From: Colimorpha sp045576855
GTDB lineage: Bacteria; Bacteroidota; Bacteroidia; Bacteroidales; P3
DNA: 64,000 nt
Assembly (NCBI GenBank): GCA_045576855.1
Contig: JAZNHG010000015.1
Span: forward strand, 1 to 64,000
Direction: 5' to 3'
Shown: positions 17,110-25,890 of the stretch, one piece after another
Position numbering within the stretch: position 1 is the first letter of the stretch
Layout: every line of letters begins with the position of its first letter
Translations under genes and position numbers: made by a program
The notes under the pieces: generated by a model
What the model saw: only the letters and a program-made list of their open reading frames with translations
What the model was told of the DNA's origin: nothing
Databases searched by the model: none

Positions 17110-18513
17110 TTAGAACAGTCCGCGGGAGCCGAGTTTGAAGAATGCCCAGGCAATGACCATCACCGGCACGACATAGTACCAAAGCTTTACGTACCTATAG
17201 TTCTTGGCATTGAGTTGTGAGATGCCGAAGGCTGCCATGATGAGCAACCCCGGCAGGGCTGGCAGCAGGAATCGTTCAGAGTTGGCGAATCCGCTTGCCG
17301 AGAGGATGCCGAGATAGGTGATTACAAACGAGCCAATCAAGCTGAGGTTGCGCCAGTTTTTTGTGACGAAGATGGCGCTGAAGACAGCCAGCAGCACGAA
17401 GCCTCCGAAGAAGTTGCGCACGTAGTTGCCACCGCTGATCATCTGCTGGGTGTACTGCTCGTCCACGTCGACCATCGTCGGGAACGGCATCACGAACATG
17501 ATGGGTGCCATCACCGAACCGGTGGCATACTTGGCCCACTGGTTGCCGCGCACGGTCTGTGAGTATCGCTTGGCTTCCTGATTGGATTCGCGGTCGTCCC
17601 ATGTGGCTTGCACCTCGGTGCTGATGGTGCCTCCGGTCAGCGTGACCACGGCCAGCACACCCCAGGCGATGAGCATGATACGTTTGCCGCGACCTACGAT
17701 GGACGTGTTGGTGAACACCAGCGCTGTGACGAACGAGAATACTGCTGCACCACCCAGCACCGTACGGAATGAGAAAAGGCTGACGGCCAACACAAGAGGG
17801 ACAGCGATAGTGAGTACGTTATATTTCTTGCTGCGCAGCAGATAGTCGGCTCGCTCCAGGAATGCCACCAACAGGAATATCATGAAGGACTCTTTCAAGT
17901 GTAGTCCGCAGTAGAAAATCAAGTTGGGCATGAAGCAGCAGAAGATGGCGGCCATGCGGGCGGTTTTCTCGTTGATGCAGCGCTTGGACAGCAGATAGAT
18001 TAGCAGCGCTGTGGCGGCACTGAAGATGCTGTTCACCAATCGCGGCAGCAGGATGCTGTAGCCTGTAATCTTCGATAGCACAGCGAGGTAGAATACATAG
18101 CCAGAGTCGGAGATACTTTCAGAGACGACGAACAGGTAGTGCCACATGATGCTGATGGGTGCAGGATGGTAGCCCATCGACTCTTCGTAGTACCAGACAG
18201 AGTCGCCCGCCGAGAACTCGAACGGCATGCCTGTCTTCTGGGTGTAATAGATGTATGCGAAAATGGCCCAGGCCCACCGTAAACCCAGTGCGGTGAGGAA
18301 AAGGTTGCGCATCAGCGCTTTCTCGGGGATGTCTTGCCACTTGCGTCCGCAGTAGGAGCTCAGCATGAAGAATCCCACCACCCACATGATGCCCATCAGG
18401 ATGAACTCCCACGACATGGCATGGCGGATAAACAACAAACTGACGGCAGCCAGCGACCCCAGGTAGAGGTAGATGGCAGTGGTGGATATTTTCTTGGGAA
18501 GATATGGTATCAT
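17110..18513 (-). CDS. Polytopic membrane protein, ArnT/GT39-like or polymerase candidate
   Basis: This 467-residue protein has about ten to twelve hydrophobic helices spread from the N-terminus (YLYLGSLAAVSLLFI) to the C-terminus (YYVVPVMVIAWAFF). An acidic loop near residue 100 (FEFSAGDSVWYYEES) comes after the first helices, as in ArnT/PMT-type membrane glycosyltransferases. A long loop near residues 300-345 resembles the big periplasmic loop of Wzy. The best choices are a GT-C (GT39-like) transferase using a polyprenyl-linked sugar, or a glycan polymerase. It is the only polymerase-like membrane protein in the locus. Confidence 0.6.
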   Translation of the reverse strand: MIPYLPKKISTTAIYLYLGSLAAVSLLFIRHAMSWEFILMGIMWVVGFFMLSSYCGRKWQDIPEKALMRNLFLTALGLRWAWAIFAYIYYTQKTGMPFEFSAGDSVWYYEESMGYHPAPISIMWHYLFVVSESISDSGYVFYLAVLSKITGYSILLPRLVNSIFSAATALLIYLLSKRCINEKTARMAAIFCCFMPNLIFYCGLHLKESFMIFLLVAFLERADYLLRSKKYNVLTIAVPLVLAVSLFSFRTVLGGAAVFSFVTALVFTNTSIVGRGKRIMLIAWGVLAVVTLTGGTISTEVQATWDDRESNQEAKRYSQTVRGNQWAKYATGSVMAPIMFVMPFPTMVDVDEQYTQQMISGGNYVRNFFGGFVLLAVFSAIFVTKNWRNLSLIGSFVITYLGILSASGFANSERFLLPALPGLLIMAAFGISQLNAKNYRYVKLWYYVVPVMVIAWAFFKLGSRGLF

Positions 18514-18537
18514 GATTGTATGATTGGTGACGAGCGA

Positions 18538-19269
18538 TTAGTGATTGATGCCTTCGAGGTGGCGCTTTAGTTTTATAAGGCGAGTCATGTTCTTTTGTCC
18601 GACTAGCTGCAGCACGAGCCCTTTCCAACCCTTGCGGGATTTCTCATTCCAAGAGCCCATGAAGTGGTGGTCGCAGTAGGTGTTCTCTGTCCGTAGGTAC
18701 TCACCCGTGGTCTGCTTCGGACAGAAGTATTCCGAGGGGAATACGGTCAGGTCTTTGTATTGGCTTCGTTTGCCGTCGCAGACAAAACCGTGGGCTTTCA
18801 TGATGGCGGTGATGCGCTGGGTGTTGGTGGTGGTGTCCAGCGAACCGTCCTCACGACGGAAGTGCAGACCGTCGTAGGCATATAGTTGCTCTTCAACCCA
18901 TTCGCCACCGGCTTCGCTGGCCATCAGGCCGGTGACGGGCGGCTTGTGCTTGCTGCCCTCGTAGCCGGTGAAGGCGCCGAGGTGCAGCAGGTCGTCGAGG
19001 GGTTTCAGTATCTCCACGTCGGTGTCCATGTACACGCCACCCTCGGTGCTGAGAGCATAGAGGCGCACATAGTCGGTCACGAAAGCGTATTTTCTGGCGG
19101 CATAGGCTTCTTTGGTGTAGGGAACGCTGTCGACGTCGAAAATGTCCTCGTTCCAGAGCTTGTAGTTCCAGTCGGGCATGTGCCGGTGCCACGAGGCGAT
19201 GCAGTCTTTGGCCAGTTGCGGCATCTCGCCCCGGCCAAACCAGCAATAGTGTATCGTTTTGGGTATCAT
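18538..19269 (-). CDS. Glycosyltransferase family 32
   Basis: This 243-residue protein begins MIPKTIHYCWFGRGEMP, the hallmark GT32 start. It has FVTDYVRLYALSTEGGVYMDTDVEIL near residue 65-90, with the DTD metal-binding (DXD) motif. GT32 enzymes are retaining transferases with a GT-A fold, using for example GDP-mannose or UDP-hexoses. It overlaps the next glycosyltransferase gene by 4 bases (19266-19269). Confidence 0.93.
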   Translation of the reverse strand: MIPKTIHYCWFGRGEMPQLAKDCIASWHRHMPDWNYKLWNEDIFDVDSVPYTKEAYAARKYAFVTDYVRLYALSTEGGVYMDTDVEILKPLDDLLHLGAFTGYEGSKHKPPVTGLMASEAGGEWVEEQLYAYDGLHFRREDGSLDTTTNTQRITAIMKAHGFVCDGKRSQYKDLTVFPSEYFCPKQTTGEYLRTENTYCDHHFMGSWNEKSRKGWKGLVLQLVGQKNMTRLIKLKRHLEGINH

Positions 19270-20270
19270 ATTCCTAATAGTTTCAGTGAGGCTTCGGGCG
19301 TGCCGTAGAGCAACCAGTATTCATGGATATTGGTTTCCAATGTGCGCCTATAATCAGGATGGGAAAGCATGTATTCAATGGCGTCTGCCATCTCTTCCCG
19401 GTCTGTGCCGGTGATGTGTATGTGTTTGCCGTGAACCAGTGGCGCCGGCAGGTCGTTCGATAACTGGGTGGACAGTATGGCTTTGCCGAGGGCCATGTAT
19501 TCGCCGAGCTTCCAGCCGTGGCAGTCCCAATAGGCCGGGGTGTTGAATACCAGTGTGGACTCTTTGGTCTTCTGGAGGCATGCAAGGCTGGGCATGCGCT
19601 GCGAAAGGCAGTCGGCAAACAGGGCTGCGGAGGGGTTCTTCGGCGAGGCTACAAGCCCTCCCTCGAATCGGACGCCAGTCCCCAGACCGTGGCAGGCGCG
19701 GATGAAACAGGCCCGTCGCAGGTTGACTCCCGCGTCGTTGCGGTTCCATTCGTCGCTTTGCCACAGGGTGGAGAGGTGGAAGATATAGTTGTCGTGCGCC
19801 TGTTGCGGGCTGTATTTCGCCAGTGGCGGTCGTTGCAGCATCCTTTTCCAGCACCCCAGGTACTTGCGTTTGGACCGTTGGGTGCCGACCACACCCGCGA
19901 CAGCACATATCCAAGCCTGCCAGGGGGAGGTGTAGCGGATGGCAAACGAGGAGCAGAGGGATACAAGCTTGCCCTGCTGCGACTCCGGCGTCTTGGCCCG
20001 ATTGGCATTGACGCTGCCGTAGACGTCGCACCAGTCGTACAGCCTTTCGTTTATCCGGTAGCTGTCGTTGGTGTCTATGACATAGCGCTTTTCGCCGCCG
20101 CCGTCCTGCACGATGAACCTCATGGTGCGGGTGGCGCGGTCTGCGTTGGGCAGCTCTTCAAAGGCTTTCCGATGGAAAACCACGCTCGAATGGCCAAAGC
20201 GGTCGATGAGTCCCTTGATGTAGAAACTCATGTATTGGATGTCATCTTCGGGGTCGATAAGGACTTTCAT
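19266..20270 (-). CDS. Glycosyltransferase, family 1-like
   Basis: The chosen start is the ATG at 20270 (334 residues); an upstream extension in the same frame is antisense noise with Pro/Arg/His-rich composition. The C-terminal part has VFNTPAYWDCHGWKLGEYMALGKAILSTQ, a GT-B donor-site pattern with E-Y-M-A-L-G-K, and ends in an IEYMLSHPDYRRTL helix. The N-terminal half is not recognised. The start overlaps the stop of the upstream GT2 gene by 4 bases (ATGA type), so the transfer steps are probably coupled. Confidence 0.75.
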   Translation of the reverse strand: MKVLIDPEDDIQYMSFYIKGLIDRFGHSSVVFHRKAFEELPNADRATRTMRFIVQDGGGEKRYVIDTNDSYRINERLYDWCDVYGSVNANRAKTPESQQGKLVSLCSSFAIRYTSPWQAWICAVAGVVGTQRSKRKYLGCWKRMLQRPPLAKYSPQQAHDNYIFHLSTLWQSDEWNRNDAGVNLRRACFIRACHGLGTGVRFEGGLVASPKNPSAALFADCLSQRMPSLACLQKTKESTLVFNTPAYWDCHGWKLGEYMALGKAILSTQLSNDLPAPLVHGKHIHITGTDREEMADAIEYMLSHPDYRRTLETNIHEYWLLYGTPEASLKLLGI

Positions 20271-21382
20271 CTGATGAGTCGTTGTTTGATACGTGAGCCT
20301 GTTCTGAGGATGAAGTGCCTCAGACGCAGCAGCCAGACGGGCCAGCGGTACATGCGGCGCGTCTGGGCGGGTTGGCGGAGCCAGTCTACCTTGGCCAGCT
20401 CGGTGCGGGCGGCGCTGCGGTAGCGGCGGTCCAGCAGGTAGTTCATCAGGCTGTAGCAGCGCAGGTTGTCGATGAGTTGCTTGTAGTCGGGGTTGCTTTT
20501 TTCCAATGGCTCGTATTCTCCGAGTTGCCACAGCATGTGCCGTTCGGGTGGGTGCAGGCGGTGGGTGCCGCGGTGGGCGATGTCCACGTCCTGGTTGTAG
20601 TTGGCCAGGGGTTTGTTCAGCAGTACGGTCTTGTGTGTTAGGGCTATGCGCAGCCATAGCAGGAAGTCTTCGCCGAGGGTGATGCCCAAGGGGAATCCCC
20701 CAGCCTCGTCGAAGACCCGGCGGGGTATGCAGACCGTGATGGAAGTCAGCGGCATGCAAAGCGTCCGGGCGTAGACCTGGCAGTAGTTGATTTCGCCTTC
20801 TGTGAAGCCCTTATCTACTCCGATGGGTGCCAGCCGTCGGTGGCCGTTTTTGACTATCCAATAGGCCGAGCCGTAGATGCCTGCGTCAGGGTAACGTTCT
20901 ATGAGGGCGGCCATTTCCGCGAGGAAGGTGGGCTCCCACCAGTCGTCGGCGTCGAGGAAGCAGAGGTAGGGCGGCGCAAGCGCCGCCTCACGGGACAAAG
21001 CCGCGGGGCCGCGGGGCGGGGATGCTTGTGCTGCACAGGGCGGCGCGAGCGCCTCACGGGACAAAGCGGTTTTCTCGTTTGGCTCTTTGGTTGCCGGGGC
21101 GGGAGCGGCGGGGGCGTGGCTTTCGTCCTGCGGGCCGGCGCTTGCGCCGGACATGGCTACTCCCTGGTTGCGGGCGGCGCTGACGCCGGCGTTCGCCTGC
21201 CGCACCAGCCGGATGCGCGGGTCGGCAATGGCGGCCACAATGTCGCCACCGCCATCGGTGCTGCCATCATCGACCACGATGAGTTCCCAGTCCCGACAGG
21301 TCTGCCCCACGACGCTCGCCACGGCCTTGCGGACGTAGGGCGCCTTGTTGTAGAGCGGCATGACGATGGTGAAGCGGGTCAT
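20267..21382 (-). CDS. Glycosyltransferase family 2 with an in-frame repeat-C insertion
   Basis: The start is the ATG at 21382 (371 residues). Residues 1-75 are a normal GT-A start (TIVMPLYNKAPYVRKAVASV, ELIVVDDGSTDGG, ARNQGVAMS). Residues about 138 on resume the domain (YLCFLDADDWWEPTFLAEM, with the DXD-type DADDWW). Between them are about 60 Ala/Pro/Ser-rich residues encoded by repeat C (20971-21150), which is not part of the family. The insertion lies in a loop just before the metal site, so the enzyme could still fold. The start overlaps the acyltransferase stop. Confidence 0.88.
   Translation of the reverse strand: MTRFTIVMPLYNKAPYVRKAVASVVGQTCRDWELIVVDDGSTDGGGDIVAAIADPRIRLVRQANAGVSAARNQGVAMSGASAGPQDESHAPAAPAPATKEPNEKTALSREALAPPCAAQASPPRGPAALSREAALAPPYLCFLDADDWWEPTFLAEMAALIERYPDAGIYGSAYWIVKNGHRRLAPIGVDKGFTEGEINYCQVYARTLCMPLTSITVCIPRRVFDEAGGFPLGITLGEDFLLWLRIALTHKTVLLNKPLANYNQDVDIAHRGTHRLHPPERHMLWQLGEYEPLEKSNPDYKQLIDNLRCYSLMNYLLDRRYRSAARTELAKVDWLRQPAQTRRMYRWPVWLLRLRHFILRTGSRIKQRLIR
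20971..21150. repeat. Repeat family C inside a glycosyltransferase gene
   Basis: Two copies of a unit with GGCGC-AAG-CGCC or a near variant followed by CACGGGACAAAG lie at 20971-21000 and 21041-21066. A third perfect palindrome CCGGCG-CTTG-CGCCGG is at 21135-21150. The same unit occurs in the transposase gene at 28762-28907 and in the gap at 29279-29371. Here the copies stay in frame and code for ALSREAALAPP-type peptides. Confidence 0.8.
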
Positions 21383-22461
21383 TGTTTCATGGAGTTTTGG
21401 CTGCGCACGACGGCGAAGCGGTCTTTCAGCCGCAGGAAGGGGCTCTCGAAGAAGCGGTAGGACAGCCATGCCAGCAGCAGGGTGGCCAGGGTGACGACGG
21501 TGTATATGACGGCGGTGGCGATGCCGTCGGGCAGGTCGATTTCCAGGCTGCGGTAGAGGCCCGACAGCAGGTATATCAGCAGCGGATGGATGACATAGAT
21601 GCCGTAGGATATCTTGCCAACGAAGTCGCACACTTTGTTTTCCAGATTGATGATGGGGCGGTGCAACTGGCTCATGATGCAGACCAATGCCAGCAGGGCG
21701 ATGGCTTGCGTTCTCACTGGCGCAGGAATGAGGCCGGCCCACGGCTGGGAGAAGCATAGCGCCAGCAGACAGATAACCCCAAGTGTTCGGTTGCCCAGCA
21801 GGCGGTTGAACCATGCGCTCCGTGTGAAGTAGAGTATGGCGCCGATGGCGCCGAGCATCATGCAGTCGAACCGTGTGACGGCGAAGAAGCGGTAGGCGAC
21901 GGTGGTGCCCCAGGCGAGGTAGATGCCCCATTTGCACGCGAGCCATACGGCACACAGCGCGATGGCGGAGGCGAGCAGCCGGCGCGTCGTTCCGCGGGCG
22001 CCTTTGACCAGCCACGGCCAGAAGAGGTAGAACTGCTCCTCCACTCCGATGCTCCAGTAGTGGACGATGGGCCAGATGCCGGCCGTGAGGATGAACGGTA
22101 TGTTGGCGCCGAAGAAGAGGTAGTAGCCCAGGTTGGGGTCGTTCCATGTGGCGGTGACGGTCAGCGCGACGGCCATGTAGGCGTAGTATATGGGCCATAT
22201 GCGCAGTATGCGCCGCATGTAGAATTTGGGGATGCTGACGGTGTGGCTCCGCTCCTGCTCGTTGAGCAGGAGGTAGGTGATGAGGAATCCGCTGATGACG
22301 AAGAACATAGTGACCCCGTCGGCCACCACCGGCAGCTGCAGCCCGCGGGTGCCCCACCGTCCGAAGGTGTCCTGGAATGTGTGGCTCCACATGACGGAGA
22401 GGGCGGCGATGGCCCGCAGTCCGTTGAGCCCTGGCAGGTGTATGCTGTGGTTGCTGTTCAC
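21379..22461 (-). CDS. Acyltransferase family 3 membrane protein
   Basis: I chose a GTG start at 22461 (360 residues) because it overlaps the upstream stop as GTGA and begins VNSNHSIHLPGLNGLRAIAA, a typical acyltransferase-3 N-terminus. The protein has about ten membrane helices, the conserved RxxA region and the His of VMWSHTFQD near residue 25. The VTMFFVISGFLITYLLL segment (about 50-65) and RRILRIWPIYY follow. It probably O-acetylates (or otherwise acylates) a glycan sugar on the periplasmic side, as OafA/NolL relatives do. Confidence 0.9.
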   Translation of the reverse strand: MNSNHSIHLPGLNGLRAIAALSVMWSHTFQDTFGRWGTRGLQLPVVADGVTMFFVISGFLITYLLLNEQERSHTVSIPKFYMRRILRIWPIYYAYMAVALTVTATWNDPNLGYYLFFGANIPFILTAGIWPIVHYWSIGVEEQFYLFWPWLVKGARGTTRRLLASAIALCAVWLACKWGIYLAWGTTVAYRFFAVTRFDCMMLGAIGAILYFTRSAWFNRLLGNRTLGVICLLALCFSQPWAGLIPAPVRTQAIALLALVCIMSQLHRPIINLENKVCDFVGKISYGIYVIHPLLIYLLSGLYRSLEIDLPDGIATAVIYTVVTLATLLLAWLSYRFFESPFLRLKDRFAVVRSQNSMKQ

Positions 22462-23093
22462 GCGATGGGCAGTTGTATCAGTCCTAGATAGGTGGAGGGC
22501 GACGCCTGTCGGTCGGAATCCCAGCAGAAGCCGTAGAGGTGCACGTCGAGTCCGCGCCAGCCGTCGGGCAGCTGAAGGTCGGCCCTGTGCTGGCGGCGCC
22601 AGGCGGGCAGCGAGAGCTGTCCCCGGTGCAGGGCGGGGACGTGGGCGTAGAGCAGTACGTAGTCGGCGCCGTCGCTGCCCGGTTCGGGGCGGTAGCCGAC
22701 GCTGAGGAGCAGCTGGTCGTCCAGCTGCGGCTGGCCGAAGTCGACGCCGGCCAGGCCGCCGTCTGCCACCTGCAGGGCGGGGTAGTCGACGTGCACCTCG
22801 CCGTCGCGCAGGCCGACGCACTGCTTGTTGCTGCCAATGAAGCAGTTATATTCCGTGGTGCGGCGCTCGCCGGCGGGGCCGCGAAAGCCGATGCGGGCCA
22901 CCTGCAGCATCTCCGTGCCCAGCCGCGCCAGGGTGCGGAAGAGCTGGCGTTGCTCCAGCTGCGCCGCGGTCTTGGGGTCGCGGGGGTAGCTGTTGGCCGA
23001 GCGCATGCACTCGATGCCTTTCCACTGGTAGCCGATGACGGTGCCCAGTTTGCCGTTGAATCCGTCCAGGATTCCGTGTTTTCCTTTTGCCAT
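22458..23093 (-). CDS. DUF6266 family protein
   Basis: The chosen start is the ATG at 23093 (211 residues), giving MAKGKHGILDGFNGKLGTVIGYQWKG, the typical DUF6266 N-terminus. The second part has ATEYNCFIGSNKQ-like and DYVLLYAHVPAL strands. The family is of unknown function and is widespread in Bacteroidota, often as isolated genes. It is out of place inside a glycan operon, and its stop overlaps the GTG start of the acyltransferase gene. No glycan-related motif is visible. Confidence 0.75.
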   Translation of the reverse strand: MAKGKHGILDGFNGKLGTVIGYQWKGIECMRSANSYPRDPKTAAQLEQRQLFRTLARLGTEMLQVARIGFRGPAGERRTTEYNCFIGSNKQCVGLRDGEVHVDYPALQVADGGLAGVDFGQPQLDDQLLLSVGYRPEPGSDGADYVLLYAHVPALHRGQLSLPAWRRQHRADLQLPDGWRGLDVHLYGFCWDSDRQASPSTYLGLIQLPIA

Positions 23094-23265
23094 AGTGTGT
23101 CGTTTTTGGTGATTATGGTCACCAATATAAGGGCTTTTTGGCAAATGGGCGCAAATCGTCCGCTGAAGTGACGTCAGTGTCCGGTAGGTGTACGCTGGTG
23201 TCTGCATGGGATGCCGCAAGGCGAGGGGTGTGCCGTGGCTGTTTTTCGGTGGTGCCGTCGAGGCG

Positions 23266-23334
23266 TCCGAAATGTTAAAATGGTAGGATGGTGGTAGGAT
23301 GGTGGTAGGATGGTGGTAAGATGGTGGTAGGATG
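23266..23334. repeat. 11-bp phased tandem repeat with conserved anchor (family E, copy 2)
   Basis: TCCGAAATGTTAAAAT is followed by about five 11-bp units (GGTAGGATGGT, one with A for G). It lies just after the wecB stop (23341) and 172 bases before the DUF6266 start (23093). The rest of the 23094-23340 gap shows no gene or promoter. Confidence 0.85.
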
Positions 23335-23340
23335 AGTGGG

Positions 23341-24441
23341 CTAGTACAGCAGGCGTTCGGCGATGCGGCGGGCAGCGTGTCCGTCGCCGAAGGGGTTTTG
23401 TGCCTTCGACATGGCCTGGTAGTGGTCGGCGTGTGTCAGCAGGTCGGCCACGGCGGTCTCGATGGTGGTGCTGTCGGTGCCCACCAGGCGGGCGGTGCCG
23501 GCCTCTATGGCCTCGGGGCGTTCGGTGGTGTCGCGCATCACCAGCACGGGCTTGCCGAAGGCCGGCGCCTCCTCCTGCAGGCCGCCGCTGTCGGTGAGCA
23601 CCAGGGTGCACTGCTGCATCATGGCCACAAACTCCAGATAGCTCAGCGGCTCCAGCAGGTATATGTTGCGCTGCCGGCTGTCCAATACCTCGTGTACGGC
23701 GCGCCGTATGTTGGGGTTGAGGTGGATGGGATACACGAAGTCCACCTCCGGAAAGCGGTCGGACAACCGATTGATGGCCTGACAGATATGTCGCATGCCG
23801 TCGCCGAAGTTCTCGCGGCGGTGGCCGGTGATGAGCACCATGCGGCGCCGTTCGTCGCGGCCGAAGCGCGGGGCGGCGGCCTTGCCGCTGGCGGCCACCC
23901 AGTGCAGTGCGTCGATGACCGTGTTGCCCGTCACGGCGATATGCTCCGCGGCCACCCCTTCGCGCAGCAGATTCTGCCGCGCCCGCTCGGTGGGGGCGAA
24001 GTGCAGCGTGCAGAGGCGCGAGTTCAGCTGGCGGTTCATCTCCTCGGGCCACGGACTGTAGATGTTGCCCGTGCGCAACCCGGCCTCCACATGCCCGACG
24101 GCAATCTGCTGGTAGAAGGCCGCCAGGGCCGCAAAGGTGGAGGTGGAGGTGTCGCCGTGCACCAGCACCATGTCGGGCCGCACCTGCCGCAGCACGTCGC
24201 GCATGCCGAGCAGAATGCGGGCGGAGATGTCGTAGAGGTCCTGGTCGGGCTGCATGATATCCAGGTCGTAGTCGGGCTGTATGTCGAACACCCGCAGCAC
24301 CTGGTCCAGCATCTCGCGGTGCTGACCGGTGACGCAGACCTTTGTGTCGAATTCTTCAGGTCGGCTGCCGAGTTCTTTCACCAGGGGTGCCATCTTGATG
24401 GCCTCCGGCCGTGTGCCGAATACAATCAGTATCTTTTTCAT
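23341..24441 (-). CDS. wecB: UDP-N-acetylglucosamine 2-epimerase (non-hydrolysing)
   Basis: This 366-residue protein begins MKKILIVFGTRPEAIKMAPL, the signature start. It has VHGDTSTSTFAALAAFYQ, HVEAGLRTGNIYSPWPEEMNRQ and TDSGGLQEEAPAFGKPVLVMR near residue 275-295. It interconverts UDP-GlcNAc and UDP-ManNAc in the cytoplasm, giving the locus a ManNAc precursor. All key motifs (GTRPE, the HVEAG region, E in GLQEE) are present. It is at the upstream edge of a repeat-A cluster and has repeat E just after its stop. Confidence 0.97.
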   Translation of the reverse strand: MKKILIVFGTRPEAIKMAPLVKELGSRPEEFDTKVCVTGQHREMLDQVLRVFDIQPDYDLDIMQPDQDLYDISARILLGMRDVLRQVRPDMVLVHGDTSTSTFAALAAFYQQIAVGHVEAGLRTGNIYSPWPEEMNRQLNSRLCTLHFAPTERARQNLLREGVAAEHIAVTGNTVIDALHWVAASGKAAAPRFGRDERRRMVLITGHRRENFGDGMRHICQAINRLSDRFPEVDFVYPIHLNPNIRRAVHEVLDSRQRNIYLLEPLSYLEFVAMMQQCTLVLTDSGGLQEEAPAFGKPVLVMRDTTERPEAIEAGTARLVGTDSTTIETAVADLLTHADHYQAMSKAQNPFGDGHAARRIAERLLY

Positions 24442-24449
24442 CGTGTGGT

Positions 24450-24679
24450 TGTCAAGGGGGAGAAAGCTCCTGACGGAGCATGGATGAATATGTGGGTTTC
24501 TGTGTTATGCTATTGAGAGGGTGCTCCTGGCGGAGCAGGCCGTCGCGTGTGGGTGGTTGTTTCTGCTGCGAGAGGGTTGCAGGTGGAGCGTGGTGGCCCG
24601 TAGGGCCTTTCTTTCAATAGAGGGCATCTGTCGCCGGCCGTGGTCCTGTCATGGCCCGTAGGGCCTTTCTTTCAATAGG
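24450..24679. repeat. Repeat family A, cluster 4
   Basis: The gap after wecB's start holds two GAGCTCC-type hairpins (about 24464-24480 and 24522-24536) and two GGCCCGTAGGGCC hairpins with CTTTCTTTCAATAG (24594-24620 and 24652-24679). The first three units are more diverged than in clusters 1-3. Confidence 0.85.
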
Positions 24680-24684
24680 TTTTC

Positions 24685-24938
24685 CTCAATCAGATTTTAA
24701 AAGATAATAAAAGATTTTTGTCTCAATCAGAACTAAAAGAACTATCAGGATCTTTCTTTAATCAAGCAATGTTTCTGGTGATTCGGTCAGAGACATTCTT
24801 TTAGTTCTTTTAGTTCTTTTAGTTCTGATTGAGATTAGGTAAGGTCATTCTGGTGATTCGGTTAGAGATATTCATTTAGTTCAGATTGCGTTATTAGGGT
24901 CATGTATTCTTTTAAAATCTTTTACAATCTGATTGGGA
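24685..24938. repeat. Repeat family B, block 1
   Basis: A palindromic AT-rich block carries CTCAATCAGAACTAAAAG at 24725-24742 and the inverted CTTTTAGTTCTGATTGAG near 24815-24834, with the CTGGTGATTCGGT sequence between. The same block recurs at 32955, 33804, 34975, 35549, 42684 and 46949. The last codons and stop of the next gene (24912) lie inside this block. Confidence 0.88.
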
Positions 24939-25865
24939 TAATAATTCTTTGAGGTCGCGGGACAGCTTCGGCGAGAACTGTTCTGCCCCGCGGCGGTTCA
25001 GGTGGCTGGCGTTGTAGAAATTGAGTGTGTCGTGGCTGACGCTGTCGTAGGTGTAGTTGAGTATCGGGTAGCCGTAGCGGTCGGCGAAACGCTGATAGAA
25101 GGCGAACATCGAGTCGGCGGCGCTGCCCATCTTCGCGGTGGCTCCGATATAGAACGGGGCGTAGACCATCACCACCTGGATACCCTCTTGCCTGCACTGG
25201 CGCAGGTAGCGGTCGAATATCTCCGCGGCCTCGTCGTTGACGGTGAATCCCAGGGTGTCGATATTGCTGAAGGCGCTTCCGTCCCAGTCTTTGTCCGTAG
25301 CTATATAGCCGCGGTCTATGTTCCCCGGCCGGGCCATCTTGGCGGGCCATCCCAGCCCTTCCTTGATGGTCTCGTGGTAGCCGGCATAGCGTGCCAGCGG
25401 CAGATAGCGATCGGCCCAGGTGAAACCCTCTCTGTCGGCAATCTCATTATATAATGCCTTGTCGCTCCGCAGGTAGGGCAGGTATTGCTCGCGCTCGTAT
25501 CCGTTGCTCATCATCAGGGTGCCGCCGTCGATGTTCTGTATGATGAGTCGGGGCTTGGGGCAGTGGCGCCGGTAGAAGTGGTACATGGTCACCTCGGCGT
25601 CTATGCAGCGGCCGTCGACGCTGATATTGTAGCTGTTGAGGCCGGTGAGGCTGTCTATGATGCGCGGCGAGTATTGTACCTGCCCGCGCGACGAGCCCAT
25701 GACGAGGGTATTGCACTGCAGGCTGTCGTTGAGTATGGCGTTGTAGGTGTGGAACATGCGGGCGTCGGAGTGCCTGAGGTTGCGGGTGAGCAGCCAGTCC
25801 AGTCCGTAGGCCAACACCAGGAGTGCCGCTACGGTGATTGCCAGTTTTGTTAGAAAGCGTCGCAT
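24912..25865 (-). CDS. SGNH-hydrolase-like membrane protein, MBOAT partner
   Basis: This 317-residue protein has an N-terminal membrane anchor (LAITVAALLVLAYGLDWLL). A nucleophile block TLVMGSSRGQVQYSP lies near residue 57, and a C-terminal FYNASHLNRRGAEQFS near 290 is the catalytic His region of DltD/AlgJ-type enzymes. It probably takes an acyl group from the MBOAT protein and places it on the glycan in the periplasm. The MBOAT gene is immediately upstream (25891-27297, gap 25 bases). The last residues QSDCKRF and the stop are coded by repeat B. Confidence 0.8.
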   Translation of the reverse strand: MRRFLTKLAITVAALLVLAYGLDWLLTRNLRHSDARMFHTYNAILNDSLQCNTLVMGSSRGQVQYSPRIIDSLTGLNSYNISVDGRCIDAEVTMYHFYRRHCPKPRLIIQNIDGGTLMMSNGYEREQYLPYLRSDKALYNEIADREGFTWADRYLPLARYAGYHETIKEGLGWPAKMARPGNIDRGYIATDKDWDGSAFSNIDTLGFTVNDEAAEIFDRYLRQCRQEGIQVVMVYAPFYIGATAKMGSAADSMFAFYQRFADRYGYPILNYTYDSVSHDTLNFYNASHLNRRGAEQFSPKLSRDLKELLSQSDCKRF

Positions 25866-25890
25866 GGTTTCTGGTAGTTTTGATTGAGCT

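Noticed and set aside
22461..22821. Upstream extension of the acyltransferase-3 protein
   Set aside because: The extra 120 residues are Arg/Pro-rich and lie over the DUF6266 gene. The GTG at 22461 gives a GTGA junction and the correct family start.
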